From: Flagellimonas sp. CMM7
GTDB taxonomy: Bacteria > Bacteroidota > Bacteroidia > Flavobacteriales > Flavobacteriaceae
Length of the DNA: 64,000 bases
Direction: 5' to 3'
Assembly (NCBI RefSeq): GCF_021390195.1
Contig: NZ_CP090003.1
Coordinates: forward strand, 3,617,501-3,681,500
The stretch's first letter is position 1. Every line of letters begins with the position of its first letter. Positions 36,641 through 45,833 of this stretch are shown in pieces. The translations under genes and the position numbers were made by a program. Below the pieces are notes generated by a model that had not been told where the DNA came from, did not search any database, and was given only the letters and a program-made list of their open reading frames with translations.

Positions 36641-37552
36641 TTACACAACAATACTTACCCCATTGGCAGATGCATTCTTCTTTCCATCAAAATAAAAGTC
36701 AATCCTACCAAGATTTATACCAAAGGCTCCAACTTGGTTTACCAATACTGAATCTCCATTTTTATTAATACGAACATCAGGTTTGTCCAAAAAAGTATGG
36801 GTATGGCCACCAATTATCAGATTTGTGTAATGAGTGCTTTGAGCAAGTTGGGTATCTGAAGGTCTTTCGGGTCTGTCATAGTCATAGCCTAGATGAGAAA
36901 GACAAATAACAAGGTCACAGTTTTCTTCTTCTTTAAGGTTACGTTCCATGTCCAGAGCAATTTCAAAGGGGTTTAGATATTTGGTCTCTTTATAGAGTCT
37001 TTTGGTAACTAAACCATCCAAGGCAATACCAATACCATATACGCCAATTTTTATTCCATCAACCATGTAAATTTTGAAGGGTTTTACAAAACCTTCCATA
37101 ACCGTATTGGTAAAGTCGTAATTAGCGGATAACAACTCAAACTTGGCATGTGGGACCTGCGCCAATAACCCATCAACGCCATTGTCAAAATCATGATTGC
37201 CTATGGTCGCAGCATCATAATTGAGCTTACTCATTAGTTTAAACTCCAACTCGCCTCCGTAGAAGTTAAAATAGGGAGTGCCTTGAAAGATATCTCCTGC
37301 ATCAAAGAGTAGGGTATTGGGATTCTCATTTCTGATATTATCCACTAGTGCGGCTCTTCTGGCAACCCCTCCTAAGTTGGCATATGATGAGTGTGAGCTA
37401 GGAAAAGGATCAATATGACTATGCACATCATTGGTGTGTAAAATAGTAATGTGTCTACTATTGAGGCCGGAACACGAATTTAAACCAAGACCACCAAGAC
37501 CTATTAAAGCTGAAGTAGCTGCTGTATTTGTTAAAAAATCTCTTCTTTTCAT
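36641..37552 (-). CDS. Metallophosphatase half of a split UshA-type 5'-nucleotidase
   Basis: 303 residues. The N-terminus MKRRDFLTNTAATSALIGLGGLGLNSC has a twin-arginine (RRDFL) motif plus a lipobox-like Cys, so it is probably Tat-exported and perhaps lipidated. Calcineurin-like motifs: ILHTNDVHSHIDPF, DAGDIFQGTPYFN, TIGNHDFDNG, ICLSHLGYDYD and IIGGHTHTFL, all metal ligands of UshA/5'-nucleotidase N-domains. The usual C-terminal substrate domain is missing from this chain and is encoded by the adjacent upstream gene (37553-38320), with zero bases between them. It probably hydrolyses nucleotides in the periplasm. Confidence 0.92.
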   Translation of the reverse strand: MKRRDFLTNTAATSALIGLGGLGLNSCSGLNSRHITILHTNDVHSHIDPFPSSHSSYANLGGVARRAALVDNIRNENPNTLLFDAGDIFQGTPYFNFYGGELEFKLMSKLNYDAATIGNHDFDNGVDGLLAQVPHAKFELLSANYDFTNTVMEGFVKPFKIYMVDGIKIGVYGIGIALDGLVTKRLYKETKYLNPFEIALDMERNLKEEENCDLVICLSHLGYDYDRPERPSDTQLAQSTHYTNLIIGGHTHTFLDKPDVRINKNGDSVLVNQVGAFGINLGRIDFYFDGKKNASANGVSIVV

Positions 37553-38320
37553 TTAGTCAAGTTGAATAAACCTATCGTCCACTTCTGCTTTTACACTATC
37601 TGTTTTTTTAAAATGGTCTATAATGGCATTACGCAAAAGATAGCCCGTATCTGTAGTGGAAATTATCTCATCAAAGAAACCTATACTGGGCCCACCTTGC
37701 ACTAGGTAGTCAGATGTTGCAATGTAGTAGTTTCTGTTTTCATCAAAAGGACTACCTTGTATACTTACAGATTCCAATCCACCCTTTTTATCCAAAATGA
37801 TCTGTATGCCAGAAACTGGATGTGCGCGTTCTGACGTAGACAAAAAAGAAATAAGCTTTCTTACCGCAGTGCCGCTAAGTTCAACTACAGAAATGTAGTT
37901 TTCAAACGGCATTACTTGGTATGCATTTCTAGCAGTTACATCTCCTTTGGAGATAATTGATCGTATTCCACCTCTATTAAGAACTACAAAATCCAGTTCT
38001 TTTTCCATTTTAGATTTAAAAATTGGATGGGTTTCTTTGAAAACAATGTCTGCCATTAAATTTCCCATGGAAGTGTTGCGGTTGCCATCATCCAAAAGAA
38101 GGGGTTTGGGCGCATAAGCCAACGTGCTATCCAAAACTTGGTTTATCCTATTCTTAAATGGAGCAACAAAAGTTTCTATGGAATCCACTGCATTGATAGA
38201 GGTATCAATTTTTATTTGCTTTCCAGCAACCTTTGAAAGCGGACCCTTTCCTTGGTTACATGATAGTAAAAAACAAAAAGTTATAAATACAACAATTTGT
38301 TTTAATTTTAAATAATTCAC
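37553..38320 (-). CDS. 5'-nucleotidase C-terminal domain lipoprotein
   Basis: 255 residues. The lipoprotein signal ends FCFLLSC (Cys21). The rest is the 5'-nucleotidase C domain, with GNRNTSMGNLMADIVF, VVLNRGGIRSIISKGDVTARNAYQVMPFENYISVVELSG and YYIATSDYLVQGG, which normally binds the nucleotide base. In most bacteria it is fused to the metallophosphatase domain. Here it is separate, encoded first in a two-gene unit, and ends exactly where the N-domain gene begins. The two products should assemble, or each may act on its own. Confidence 0.92.
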   Translation of the reverse strand: MNYLKLKQIVVFITFCFLLSCNQGKGPLSKVAGKQIKIDTSINAVDSIETFVAPFKNRINQVLDSTLAYAPKPLLLDDGNRNTSMGNLMADIVFKETHPIFKSKMEKELDFVVLNRGGIRSIISKGDVTARNAYQVMPFENYISVVELSGTAVRKLISFLSTSERAHPVSGIQIILDKKGGLESVSIQGSPFDENRNYYIATSDYLVQGGPSIGFFDEIISTTDTGYLLRNAIIDHFKKTDSVKAEVDDRFIQLD

Positions 38321-38325
38321 GTAGT

Positions 38326-38364
38326 TATCTTTGTTAAGTAATCTTGGTAGAATAATTACCTTTG
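38326..38364 (+). promoter_or_regulatory. Two candidate -7 boxes for the DUF6913-dapA unit
   Basis: TATCTTTG (38326-38333) and TACCTTTG (38357-38364) both match TAnnTTTG. The second is 18 bp from the ATG at 38383 and is the better placed. Confidence 0.5.
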
Positions 38365-38382
38365 TAAAAATGCATAAAAAAT

Positions 38383-38916
38383 ATGTTTTTAAAAGGGCTC
38401 CAAGATAAATTTAAAGTTAAATCGGGTCTTAAATTTTTACAGGAGGAAATAGAAAAACCTCCTATGACCGTTAATAGGGAGAAGGGAATTACCAGCATTG
38501 GTTGTATTGTTGATGTTGATAATTTTCAAAACGCAGAGGTGTTTTATGAACTCATTGATGAGTTTTCTCTTAGGCCCAATGCCATAAAAATCATTGGATA
38601 CAAAAGAGAATATGATAAAAACTCCCCCTATGCCATCCAGATTTTTTCTGATAAGGATTTAGGTTGGAAAGGTATAATTGAAAATGGCTATGTGTTGGAG
38701 TTTTTAGGTAGGGAATATGATTTATTGATCAATTACTACGAGGAAGATAATTTGATGATGAAATTGTTATCCGTTAAAACCCCTGCAAGACTAAAGGTAG
38801 GTTTTGGAGCGTTGGATCCAAAGATCAACGATTTAATTTTAAATACTCCATTTAGAGATTTTAAAGTCTTTAAGGGCGAACTGAAAAAGTATTTAAAAGT
38901 ATTAAAAGAATTGTAA
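38383..38916 (+). CDS. DUF6913 family protein
   Basis: 177 residues. The sequence ([93 protein letters not shown]) matches my recollection of DUF6913, a Bacteroidota-specific cytoplasmic family regularly found just before dapA. There is no catalytic motif I can name and no membrane helix. The stop overlaps the dapA ATG (TAATG), so the two are co-translated, which suggests a role in lysine/DAP or cell-wall supply. Confidence 0.8.
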   Translation: MFLKGLQDKFKVKSGLKFLQEEIEKPPMTVNREKGITSIGCIVDVDNFQNAEVFYELIDEFSLRPNAIKIIGYKREYDKNSPYAIQIFSDKDLGWKGIIENGYVLEFLGREYDLLINYYEEDNLMMKLLSVKTPARLKVGFGALDPKINDLILNTPFRDFKVFKGELKKYLKVLKEL

Positions 38917-39803
38917 TGGAACAGTTAATGGGTACGGGAGTTGCATTGGTAACTCCGTTTAATGAAGATTTTTCTATTGATGTAAATGCACTGGAGCAAA
39001 TTGTTGAGCATTGTATTAAAGGAGGTGTTGATTATTTGGTCGCCCTGGGTACAACCGGAGAATCGGTTACACTTTCCAAGACCGATAAGCAATTGGTGAT
39101 GGACACTGTTATTAAAACAAATGCGGGCAGATTGCCATTGGTTTTGGGTGTAGGAGGAAACAATACTGCGGCCATTATTGAAGACCTTACCATACTTGAT
39201 CTATCCGAGTTTGATGCGATCTTATCTGTTTCACCTTATTACAACAAGCCAACCCAAGAAGGAGTCTATCAACATTTTAACGCTATAGCTCAGGCATCTC
39301 CAAAGCCAATAATCCTATACAATGTTCCTTCTAGAACAGGTAGTAATATGTTGGCAGAAACTACATTGCGTTTGGCTAATAACCCTAATATAGTTGCTAT
39401 TAAAGAAGCCTCTGGCGATATGATTCAAATTGACCGTATCATCAAAGGAAAACCTGAAGATTTCTTAGTGATTGCTGGCGATGATTTTAATGCACTTCCT
39501 ACCGTTTTGGCAGGAGGAGCAGGAGTAATATCAGTTTTGGGACAAGGGTTGCCAAACATATTTTCTGAAATGATACAGCTAGGAAGACAAGGTAATTCTG
39601 ATGATGCTTATGAAATACACCATGCTATATTACCTATTATGGACATGATTTTTGAAGAGGGAAACCCAGCTGGAATCAAAAGTATTTTTGAATCTTTAGG
39701 ACTTTGCAGTGCATTGGTAAGACTGCCTTTGGTGGAAGCTACATCAAAGTTGAAAAGCAGAATATCCAGCTTTTTAAAATCATTGAACAGAGTTCATGCT
39801 TAA
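38916..39803 (+). CDS. dapA: 4-hydroxy-tetrahydrodipicolinate synthase
   Basis: 295 residues, normal size. The enzyme condenses pyruvate with aspartate semialdehyde, the first committed step to lysine and DAP. Marks: [10 protein letters not shown] at the start, [11 protein letters not shown] (phosphate/substrate loop), [11 protein letters not shown] with the catalytic Tyr, [10 protein letters not shown], and [10 protein letters not shown] with the Schiff-base Lys. It overlaps the upstream DUF6913 gene by one base. dapF is 20 kb away, so the pathway is dispersed. Confidence 0.97.
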   Translation: MEQLMGTGVALVTPFNEDFSIDVNALEQIVEHCIKGGVDYLVALGTTGESVTLSKTDKQLVMDTVIKTNAGRLPLVLGVGGNNTAAIIEDLTILDLSEFDAILSVSPYYNKPTQEGVYQHFNAIAQASPKPIILYNVPSRTGSNMLAETTLRLANNPNIVAIKEASGDMIQIDRIIKGKPEDFLVIAGDDFNALPTVLAGGAGVISVLGQGLPNIFSEMIQLGRQGNSDDAYEIHHAILPIMDMIFEEGNPAGIKSIFESLGLCSALVRLPLVEATSKLKSRISSFLKSLNRVHA

Positions 39804-39897
39804 AGTTCGTTAAATCTTCCCTAAAACCATAGCAAATAGTCTATACTGCAGTTATTTTTGGAGCATAAATCTATTTTTTAAATCCGTTGATTATCAC

Positions 39898-39905
39898 TAA
39901 TTTTG
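39898..39905 (+). promoter_or_regulatory. Promoter -7 box for the bamD operon
   Basis: TAATTTTG, a TAnnTTTG match, 5 bp before the first bamD ATG (39910) and 17 bp before the second (39922). Confidence 0.5.
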
Positions 39906-39909
39906 CAAA

Positions 39910-40737
39910 ATGTTTTTGAAAATGAGGTCGATTCTCCCTATTCTCTTTGTTATTGCATTTCTTTCTTCATGTAGCGAGTACCAAAAGGTGCTTAAAAATG
40001 AAGATGTTAAGCCCAAGTATGATTTGGCTCAAAAATACTATGACGCAGAAGACTACAAAAGGGCAAAAAGGTTATATGAGCAAATAGCTCCAAAATATGT
40101 AGGCAAGCCGCAGGGAGAACGAGTAATGTTCTTTTTTGCGAATACGTATTTTAAAACCAAGGACTATTATCTTTCAGGATATCAATTTGAACGTTTTGTT
40201 AAATCCTATCCAAAGAGCGATAAGATTCAGGAAGCTTCCTTTTTAGGGGCGCAGAGTTATTATGAACTTTCGCCGGAATATTCTTTGGACCAAACAGATA
40301 CAGATAAGGCGCTAGCAAAATTACAGACCTTTATCAATACATATCCAGAATCGGAATATTTTGAAGAAGCCAATAAAATGGCTAAAGAATTGACAACAAA
40401 AAAAGAAAAAAAGCAAATAGAAGTAGCCAAGCAGTTTAACAAATTAGGACAATTCAATTATCCAATCCTAGTTTCGGCAATGACGGCTCTGGACAATTTT
40501 ATTTCTGATAACCCAGGTTCTATTTATAGGGAAGAAGCTTTGTACTATAGAATTGAAGCCGCAACCAGTTTAGCCCTTAATAGCACACGAAACAGAAAGA
40601 AAGAACGTTTGGAAGATGCCCAGGACGCTTACAACACTTTAATGCGTTACTTTCCAGAATCACAATTTAAAAAGAAAGCGGACGATCTATCCAGCAAAAT
40701 TCAAAAGGAATTAAGTCAATATTCTGATTCCAAATAA
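39910..40737 (+). CDS. bamD: Outer-membrane assembly lipoprotein BamD
   Basis: 275 residues from the first ATG. A second ATG at 39922 (MRSILPILFVIAFLSSC) fits the promoter distance better and gives a clean lipobox. BamD is the lipid-anchored TPR component of the BAM complex that folds beta-barrel proteins. The typical start SEYQKVLKNEDVKPKYDLAQKYYDAEDYKRAKRLYEQI and repeated A-x-x-x-Y TPR patterns (about 38-250) are visible. It is followed by rpoZ 20 bp later, an arrangement conserved in this group. Confidence 0.94.
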   Translation: MFLKMRSILPILFVIAFLSSCSEYQKVLKNEDVKPKYDLAQKYYDAEDYKRAKRLYEQIAPKYVGKPQGERVMFFFANTYFKTKDYYLSGYQFERFVKSYPKSDKIQEASFLGAQSYYELSPEYSLDQTDTDKALAKLQTFINTYPESEYFEEANKMAKELTTKKEKKQIEVAKQFNKLGQFNYPILVSAMTALDNFISDNPGSIYREEALYYRIEAATSLALNSTRNRKKERLEDAQDAYNTLMRYFPESQFKKKADDLSSKIQKELSQYSDSK

Positions 40738-40757
40738 ACAGTTTAAATAAGCAGTAT

Positions 40758-41084
40758 ATGCAAGATTTGAAAAATACAAAAGCTCCTGTTTCTACAGTTA
40801 CCCACAATAGAAACGAATTTGATGATAAAACAGATAACATTTATGAGGCAATTTCCATTGCTTCAAAACGTGCAATTCAGATTAACTCAGAGATAAAGAA
40901 AGAATTGTTGGAAAAGTTGGAAGAGTTTGCAACTTACAGTGACAGTTTAGAAGAAGTCTTTGAAAACAAGGAGCAGATAGAAGTTTCTAAATTCTATGAA
41001 AAATTGCCCAAGCCTCATGCATTGGCAGTTATGGAATGGTTGGAAGACAAAATCTATTATAGAAACACAGAAAAAGACGCATAA
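40758..41084 (+). CDS. rpoZ: DNA-directed RNA polymerase omega subunit
   Basis: 108 residues. Bacteroidota omega subunits are divergent; here the N-part DDKTDNIYEAISIASKRAIQINSEIKKELLEKLEEFATYSD contains the omega helix pattern (Y-E-A-I-x-I-x-x-K-R-A-x-Q-I). It stabilises the beta' subunit. It lies between bamD and coaBC in the same direction, as the E. coli rpoZ does near its own partners. The four-base gap to coaBC suggests one message. Confidence 0.88.
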   Translation: MQDLKNTKAPVSTVTHNRNEFDDKTDNIYEAISIASKRAIQINSEIKKELLEKLEEFATYSDSLEEVFENKEQIEVSKFYEKLPKPHALAVMEWLEDKIYYRNTEKDA

Positions 41085-41087
41085 GAA

Positions 41088-42293
41088 GTGCTTGGCGGTA
41101 AACACATCCTTTTGGGCATTACCGGGGGAATTGCCGCATATAAGACCACATTTCTTATTAGGCTACTGATAAAAGCTGGTGCTAAGGTCAAAGTTATAAT
41201 GACCGAAAGTGCCAGCTCTTTTGTTTCTCCCCTTACGCTGTCTACCTTATCCAAAAACCCTGTACTAACGGATTTTATTAATCAAGAGGATGGCAGTATA
41301 TCCTGGAATAATCATGTGGAGCTTGGACTTTGGGCAGATATTATGATTATTGCTCCAGCCACCGCAAATACGCTGTCTAAAATGGCCAATGGTACTTGCG
41401 ACAATCTGTTGATGGCAACATATTTATCAGCAAAATGCCCTGTATATTTTGCCCCGGCTATGGATTTGGATATGTACAAACATCCATCCACTGCGGAATC
41501 TTTTAAAAAATTAAAATCTTTTGGAAATGTTATAATACCTGCTGAATCTGGAGAGTTGGCTAGTGGACTGCATGGAGAAGGACGCATGGCCGAACCTGAA
41601 ACTATTGTTGAGTTTATCCAAGCGGATTTGGCAAAAGGGCTTCCTTTAACTGGAAAAAAAGTTCTGATTACTGCCGGGCCAACACATGAAGCTATTGACC
41701 CCGTCCGGTTTTTAGGTAACCGTTCCTCAGGGACTATGGGTTTTGAGCTTGCAAAAAGAGCAGCCAATTTGGGTGCTGAAGTAATCTTGGTTTCGGGGCC
41801 TACAAACCTGAATATTGACCATAGCCAAATCAATTTAGTACGAGTTACCTCTGCACAAGAAATGTACGATGCATGCCATGTGCACTATGATGAAATCGAT
41901 GTTGCCATATGCGCGGCAGCTGTAGCCGATTATCGCCCAAAGCATGTTGCTGAGGAGAAGATGAAAAAGAAAGAAGGGGATTTACAAATTGAACTGGAAA
42001 GAAACCCGGATATTCTTTATTCATTAGGCGAGAAAAAGAAAAATCAATTTTTGGTGGGCTTTGCTTTGGAAACAGAAAATGAGCTTGAAAATGCCAAGGG
42101 AAAACTACAGCGTAAGAATTTAGATGCTATAGTCCTGAACTCTCTAAAAGATGATGGAGCTGGTTTTGGAGGCAATACCAATAAAATTACTTTCATTGAT
42201 AAGAATTTGGATATAAAAACGTTTGATTTGAAGACGAAGTCAGATGTGGCTTCGGATATTTGGGAAGAAATTACCTCCAGAATTCATGCGTAG
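41088..42293 (+). CDS. coaBC: Bifunctional CoA biosynthesis protein CoaBC
   Basis: 401 residues, from a GTG. The N-domain CoaC (1-~185) is a flavin-dependent PPC decarboxylase with LLGITGGIAAYK, the catalytic His in NNHVELG, and PAMDLDMYKHP. The C-domain CoaB (~186-401) is a CTP-dependent phosphopantothenoyl-cysteine synthase with GPTHEAIDPVRFLGNRSSGTMG, ICAAAVADYRPK and LVGFALETEN. The 3' end overlaps the DUF4835 gene by 8 bp. coaE, the last step of CoA synthesis, lies about 5.5 kb downstream. Confidence 0.96.
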   Translation: MLGGKHILLGITGGIAAYKTTFLIRLLIKAGAKVKVIMTESASSFVSPLTLSTLSKNPVLTDFINQEDGSISWNNHVELGLWADIMIIAPATANTLSKMANGTCDNLLMATYLSAKCPVYFAPAMDLDMYKHPSTAESFKKLKSFGNVIIPAESGELASGLHGEGRMAEPETIVEFIQADLAKGLPLTGKKVLITAGPTHEAIDPVRFLGNRSSGTMGFELAKRAANLGAEVILVSGPTNLNIDHSQINLVRVTSAQEMYDACHVHYDEIDVAICAAAVADYRPKHVAEEKMKKKEGDLQIELERNPDILYSLGEKKKNQFLVGFALETENELENAKGKLQRKNLDAIVLNSLKDDGAGFGGNTNKITFIDKNLDIKTFDLKTKSDVASDIWEEITSRIHA

Positions 42294-43176
42294 AATTTTA
42301 TTGCTCACTTTTTTACTATCACTATCGCAAGTAACTTTTGCGCAAGAATTAAATTGTACCGTTACGGTCAACTCTGATCAAGTAAGTCAAACAAATCAGC
42401 AGATTTTTAGAACCTTGGAACGTTCACTAAGTGATTTTGTGAACAAAAGTAAATGGACCAACAGGGTTTATAAGGAGAATGAACGCATAAGTGCTAGAAT
42501 GTTTATAACCGTAACACAATATGAATCTGACAGGTTTGAAGCCAATATTCAGATTCAATCTTCAAGAACGGTTTTCAATACTTCATACGAAAGCCCAGTT
42601 TTTAATTATAAGGACGATGCTTTCAATTTTCAATATCAGGAATTTCAACCTTTGGTGTTAAACGAAAATGTGTTTGAGTCCAATTTAATAGGGGTAATAT
42701 CGTATTACGTTTACATTATTTTGGGATTGGATGCAGATACGTTTTCATTGGAAGGTGGTGACGACATGTTTAGAAAAGCACAGAATATTGTAACACAGGC
42801 ACAAGGTTCAAACTTTTCTGGGTGGAACCAAGAAACGGGAGAACGTACACGTTTTGAATTGATTGATAATTTACTCAGTAATTCCTTTAGAGAATATCGA
42901 ATAGCGATGTACAACTACCATAGAAAAGGATTGGATATTCTTGGAGACAATAATAGTACCGGAAAACAAGTGATTGCCGGTAGTATGCGTTTGTTCGAGA
43001 CCTTGATTAAGCGTAGGCCTAATGCATTTTTGATTCAAACGTTTTTTGACGCCAAGTCTGAGGAGATTAGAAATATCTTCTCTGATGGCCCAAAAGTGGA
43101 TATTGTTAAACTCAAGGAAACCCTTAACCGAGTGGCGCCATTTTATTCCAGTACCTGGAACGAGATAAAATACTAG
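42286..43176 (+). CDS. DUF4835 family exported protein (PorD-like)
   Basis: 296 residues from the ATG at 42286; the earlier in-frame ATG at 42244 lies inside coaBC and would destroy the signal peptide. The signal is MRRILLLTFLLSLSQVTFAQ. The mature start ELNCTVTVNSDQVSQTNQQIFRTLERSLSDFVNKSKWTNR and YESPVFNYKDDAFNFQYQEFQPL are typical of DUF4835. I recall this family being named a type IX secretion accessory protein PorD in recent annotations, but I cannot verify that here. It overlaps coaBC by 8 bp. Confidence 0.85.
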   Translation: MRRILLLTFLLSLSQVTFAQELNCTVTVNSDQVSQTNQQIFRTLERSLSDFVNKSKWTNRVYKENERISARMFITVTQYESDRFEANIQIQSSRTVFNTSYESPVFNYKDDAFNFQYQEFQPLVLNENVFESNLIGVISYYVYIILGLDADTFSLEGGDDMFRKAQNIVTQAQGSNFSGWNQETGERTRFELIDNLLSNSFREYRIAMYNYHRKGLDILGDNNSTGKQVIAGSMRLFETLIKRRPNAFLIQTFFDAKSEEIRNIFSDGPKVDIVKLKETLNRVAPFYSSTWNEIKY

Positions 43177-43222
43177 CCCATTTCTCTAAAGAGATTTATC
43201 TTTACATGATAAATCTTTAGCA

Positions 43223-44875
43223 TTGCTAACAAATCTTTCTATTCAAAATTATGCACTAATAGATGATGTGAACGTTTCGTTTACGTCTGGGTTTACCACT
43301 ATAACTGGTGAAACTGGAGCTGGTAAATCTATATTACTGGGTGGGCTTTCTCTTGTTTTAGGAAAACGTGCAGACTTAACGTCACTTAAAAATCAAGCAA
43401 AGAAGTGTATCATAGAGGCTGAGTTTGACATTTTAAAGTATCAACTCAATGGTTTTTTTCATGTCAATGATTTAGATTACGAAGACAACACCATTCTAAG
43501 ACGAGAAATTCTTCCTAGCGGTAAATCAAGAGCGTTTGTGAACGATTCACCAGTAACGCTAGATATTTTAAAAAGATTAGGGGAACGATTGGTTGATGTG
43601 CATTCCCAGCATCAAACCTTAAGATTGACCGAAAATGATTTTCAACTTAAGGTAGTAGATGCTCTTGCGGAAAATGGTGAGAACATAAAAGTTTACAAAA
43701 CACATTTAGAGGAATATAAAAAGGCTTCAAAAGAATTGGAAGCTTTAATGGATTTTCAGTCCAATTCTAATAAAGAGCATGACTATAACACTTTTTTGCT
43801 AAAAGAGTTAGAAGCAGCCCCATTAAAAGAAGGGGTTCAAGAGGAGTTGGAAGCTGAATTTGAGCAGTTGAACAATGTGGAGCAAATAATGGAGCAGTTA
43901 TCCCAAGGGCATCAATTGTTGAATGATGAGCAAGTGGGTGTTTTAGGGAAATTGGCCGATTTGAAACGAGCTTTTCAAAGCTTGGCGGATTTTGGAACTA
44001 CCTATTCAGCATTAAATGAACGGGTGCAATCCATTTTTATAGAAGCTGATGATATAGCTAATGAGTTAGATCAGATAAAGGACGGAGTAGAGGCAAACCC
44101 AGCAAGATTGGAGGCTGTAAATGGACAGTTGCAGCAATTGTATGATTTACAGAAAAAACATCATGTGGGCTCAATTGAAGAGCTTATTGCGTTGAGAGAT
44201 CAATTAGTTATCCAAGTTGATGCCGTTGAGAATATAGAATCAAAAATTAAGGAAAAAGAGGTAGAAGTCTCTAAAAAAGAGCAGCAGATAGACGGATGGG
44301 CAACAAAGATCAGAAATGCCAGAAATGAGGTAATTCCAAGGTTGAAGAAGATGCTTCAAGAAAGTTTACTTTCTCTAGGAATGCCCTCAGCAACTTTTAA
44401 AATTGAAGTAAACCCTTCTATAACTTTTAAATCTAATGGAAAAGATGACCTTGTTTTCCTGTTTTCAGCAAACAAGGGCTCAGATTATGGTGAATTGAAA
44501 AAAGTAGCTTCTGGAGGAGAGCTATCGCGCATTATGTTGACCATAAAATCCATTTTGGCAGAATACGAACAACTGCCTACCATGATGTTCGATGAAATTG
44601 ACACGGGCGTTTCTGGGGAAATCTCTAACCGTATGGGAGAGATTATGCAACAAATGAGTAAGACCATGCAGGTTTTCTCTATTACGCACTTACCGCAAGT
44701 AGCATCAAAAGGGCAACAACAATTTAAAGTATTTAAGGAAGAACAAGAAGGAAGCACTAGCACTCAAATGAAAAAACTAAATGCAGATGAACGCATTAAT
44801 GAACTTGCCGAAATGTTGGGAGGCAAGTCCGTATCGGAATCTGCTTTGGCTCACGCTAAGCAATTATTGCAATAA
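43223..44875 (+). CDS. recN: DNA repair ATPase RecN
   Basis: 550 residues from a TTG at 43223, chosen because it gives MLTNLSIQNYALIDDVNVSF, the canonical RecN start; there is no ATG nearby in frame. SMC-like ATPase: Walker A TGETGAGKS (28-36), long coiled coil (about 160-370), signature LKKVASGGELSRIMLTIKSIL, Walker B PTMMFDEIDTGVSGE, and D-loop/His-switch VFSITHLPQVA. RecN tethers broken ends in recombinational repair. It is downstream of DUF4835, same direction. Confidence 0.96.
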   Translation: MLTNLSIQNYALIDDVNVSFTSGFTTITGETGAGKSILLGGLSLVLGKRADLTSLKNQAKKCIIEAEFDILKYQLNGFFHVNDLDYEDNTILRREILPSGKSRAFVNDSPVTLDILKRLGERLVDVHSQHQTLRLTENDFQLKVVDALAENGENIKVYKTHLEEYKKASKELEALMDFQSNSNKEHDYNTFLLKELEAAPLKEGVQEELEAEFEQLNNVEQIMEQLSQGHQLLNDEQVGVLGKLADLKRAFQSLADFGTTYSALNERVQSIFIEADDIANELDQIKDGVEANPARLEAVNGQLQQLYDLQKKHHVGSIEELIALRDQLVIQVDAVENIESKIKEKEVEVSKKEQQIDGWATKIRNARNEVIPRLKKMLQESLLSLGMPSATFKIEVNPSITFKSNGKDDLVFLFSANKGSDYGELKKVASGGELSRIMLTIKSILAEYEQLPTMMFDEIDTGVSGEISNRMGEIMQQMSKTMQVFSITHLPQVASKGQQQFKVFKEEQEGSTSTQMKKLNADERINELAEMLGGKSVSESALAHAKQLLQ

Positions 44876-44930
44876 AGGAGTTTCCTTTTTAATCGAATTA
44901 ATCAAAACGACAAAACTCGATAAGAATAAA

Positions 44931-44938
44931 TATCTTTG
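44931..44938 (+). promoter_or_regulatory. Promoter -7 box for fabI
   Basis: TATCTTTG, an exact TAnnTTTG match, 28 bp upstream of the fabI ATG. Confidence 0.65.
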
Positions 44939-44965
44939 TCGCAAAACCAACTATAGATAAATAAT

Positions 44966-45778
44966 ATGGCATACAATCTTTTAAAAGGTAAAAAAGGAAT
45001 CATTTTTGGCGCTCTGGATGAGAACTCCATTGCATGGAAAACGGCAGAACGTATTCATGAAGAAGGCGGAACTTTTGTATTGACCAATGCACCTATTGCA
45101 ATGCGTATGGGGCAGATTAAGGAGTTGGCCGCTAAGACAAACTCTGAAATAATTCCTGCAGATGCTACAAATGAAGAAGATTTACAAAATTTGGTAACTC
45201 AGACCATGGAGATTTTGGGTGGAAAACTGGATTTTGTACTTCACTCTATAGGAATGTCCGTTAATGTTAGAAAAGGTAGAGCATATACAGATGAGAAATA
45301 TGATTTTACTGCAAAAGGATGGGATGTTTCAGCACTTTCCTTTCATAAAGTGATGCAGTCTTTGTACAAATCTGACGCCATGAACGAATGGGGTAGTATC
45401 GTCGCTTTAACTTATATGGCAGCACAAAGAACTTTCCCCGATTATAATGATATGGCAGATAACAAAGCTTATCTGGAATCGGTGGCAAGAAGTTTTGGAT
45501 ACTTCTTTGGAAAAGAAAAGAAAGTTCGGGTAAATACAATTTCTCAATCACCAACGCCAACCACTGCGGGACAAGGGGTAAAAGGATTTGATGGTTTTAT
45601 CAGCTATGCTGAGAAAATGTCTCCACTTGGTAATGCCTCAGCCGCCGATTGTGCTGATTATACGGTGAGTCTCTTTTCAGATTTGACAAAGAAGGTGACC
45701 ATGCAGAATTTATTCCATGATGGAGGATTTTCCAACACCGGAGTAAGCCAAGAAGTTATTGATGAGTTCACAAAATAA
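44966..45778 (+). CDS. fabI: Enoyl-[acyl-carrier-protein] reductase (NADH), FabI type
   Basis: 270 residues. It catalyses the last reduction in each fatty-acid elongation round. The start YNLLKGKKGIIFGALDENSIAWKTAERIHEEGG is the FabI variant of the Rossmann glycine pattern, and VLHSIGMS follows. The active site spans Y150 and Y160 and K167 (TYMAAQRTFPDYNDMADNKAYL), matching the E. coli FabI Y146/Y156/K163 spacing. VNTISQSPTPTTAGQGVKGF is the substrate loop. It has its own promoter and a strong terminator. Confidence 0.97.
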   Translation: MAYNLLKGKKGIIFGALDENSIAWKTAERIHEEGGTFVLTNAPIAMRMGQIKELAAKTNSEIIPADATNEEDLQNLVTQTMEILGGKLDFVLHSIGMSVNVRKGRAYTDEKYDFTAKGWDVSALSFHKVMQSLYKSDAMNEWGSIVALTYMAAQRTFPDYNDMADNKAYLESVARSFGYFFGKEKKVRVNTISQSPTPTTAGQGVKGFDGFISYAEKMSPLGNASAADCADYTVSLFSDLTKKVTMQNLFHDGGFSNTGVSQEVIDEFTK

Positions 45779-45794
45779 TTAATATATATAGCTA

Positions 45795-45830
45795 CAAAAG
45801 CCATCCTTTTAGGGATGGCTTTTGTGTTTT
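45795..45830 (+). terminator. Intrinsic terminator of fabI
   Basis: A perfect 12-bp stem CAAAAGCCATCC (45795-45806) / GGATGGCTTTTG (45813-45824) with a 6-nt loop, followed by TGTTTTT. The next gene starts only 10 bp beyond, so some read-through is likely. Confidence 0.9.
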
Positions 45831-45833
45831 TAG

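Noticed and set aside
41312..41833. Minus-strand 173-residue frame inside coaBC
   Set aside because: Antisense of conserved CoaBC motifs; shadow frame.
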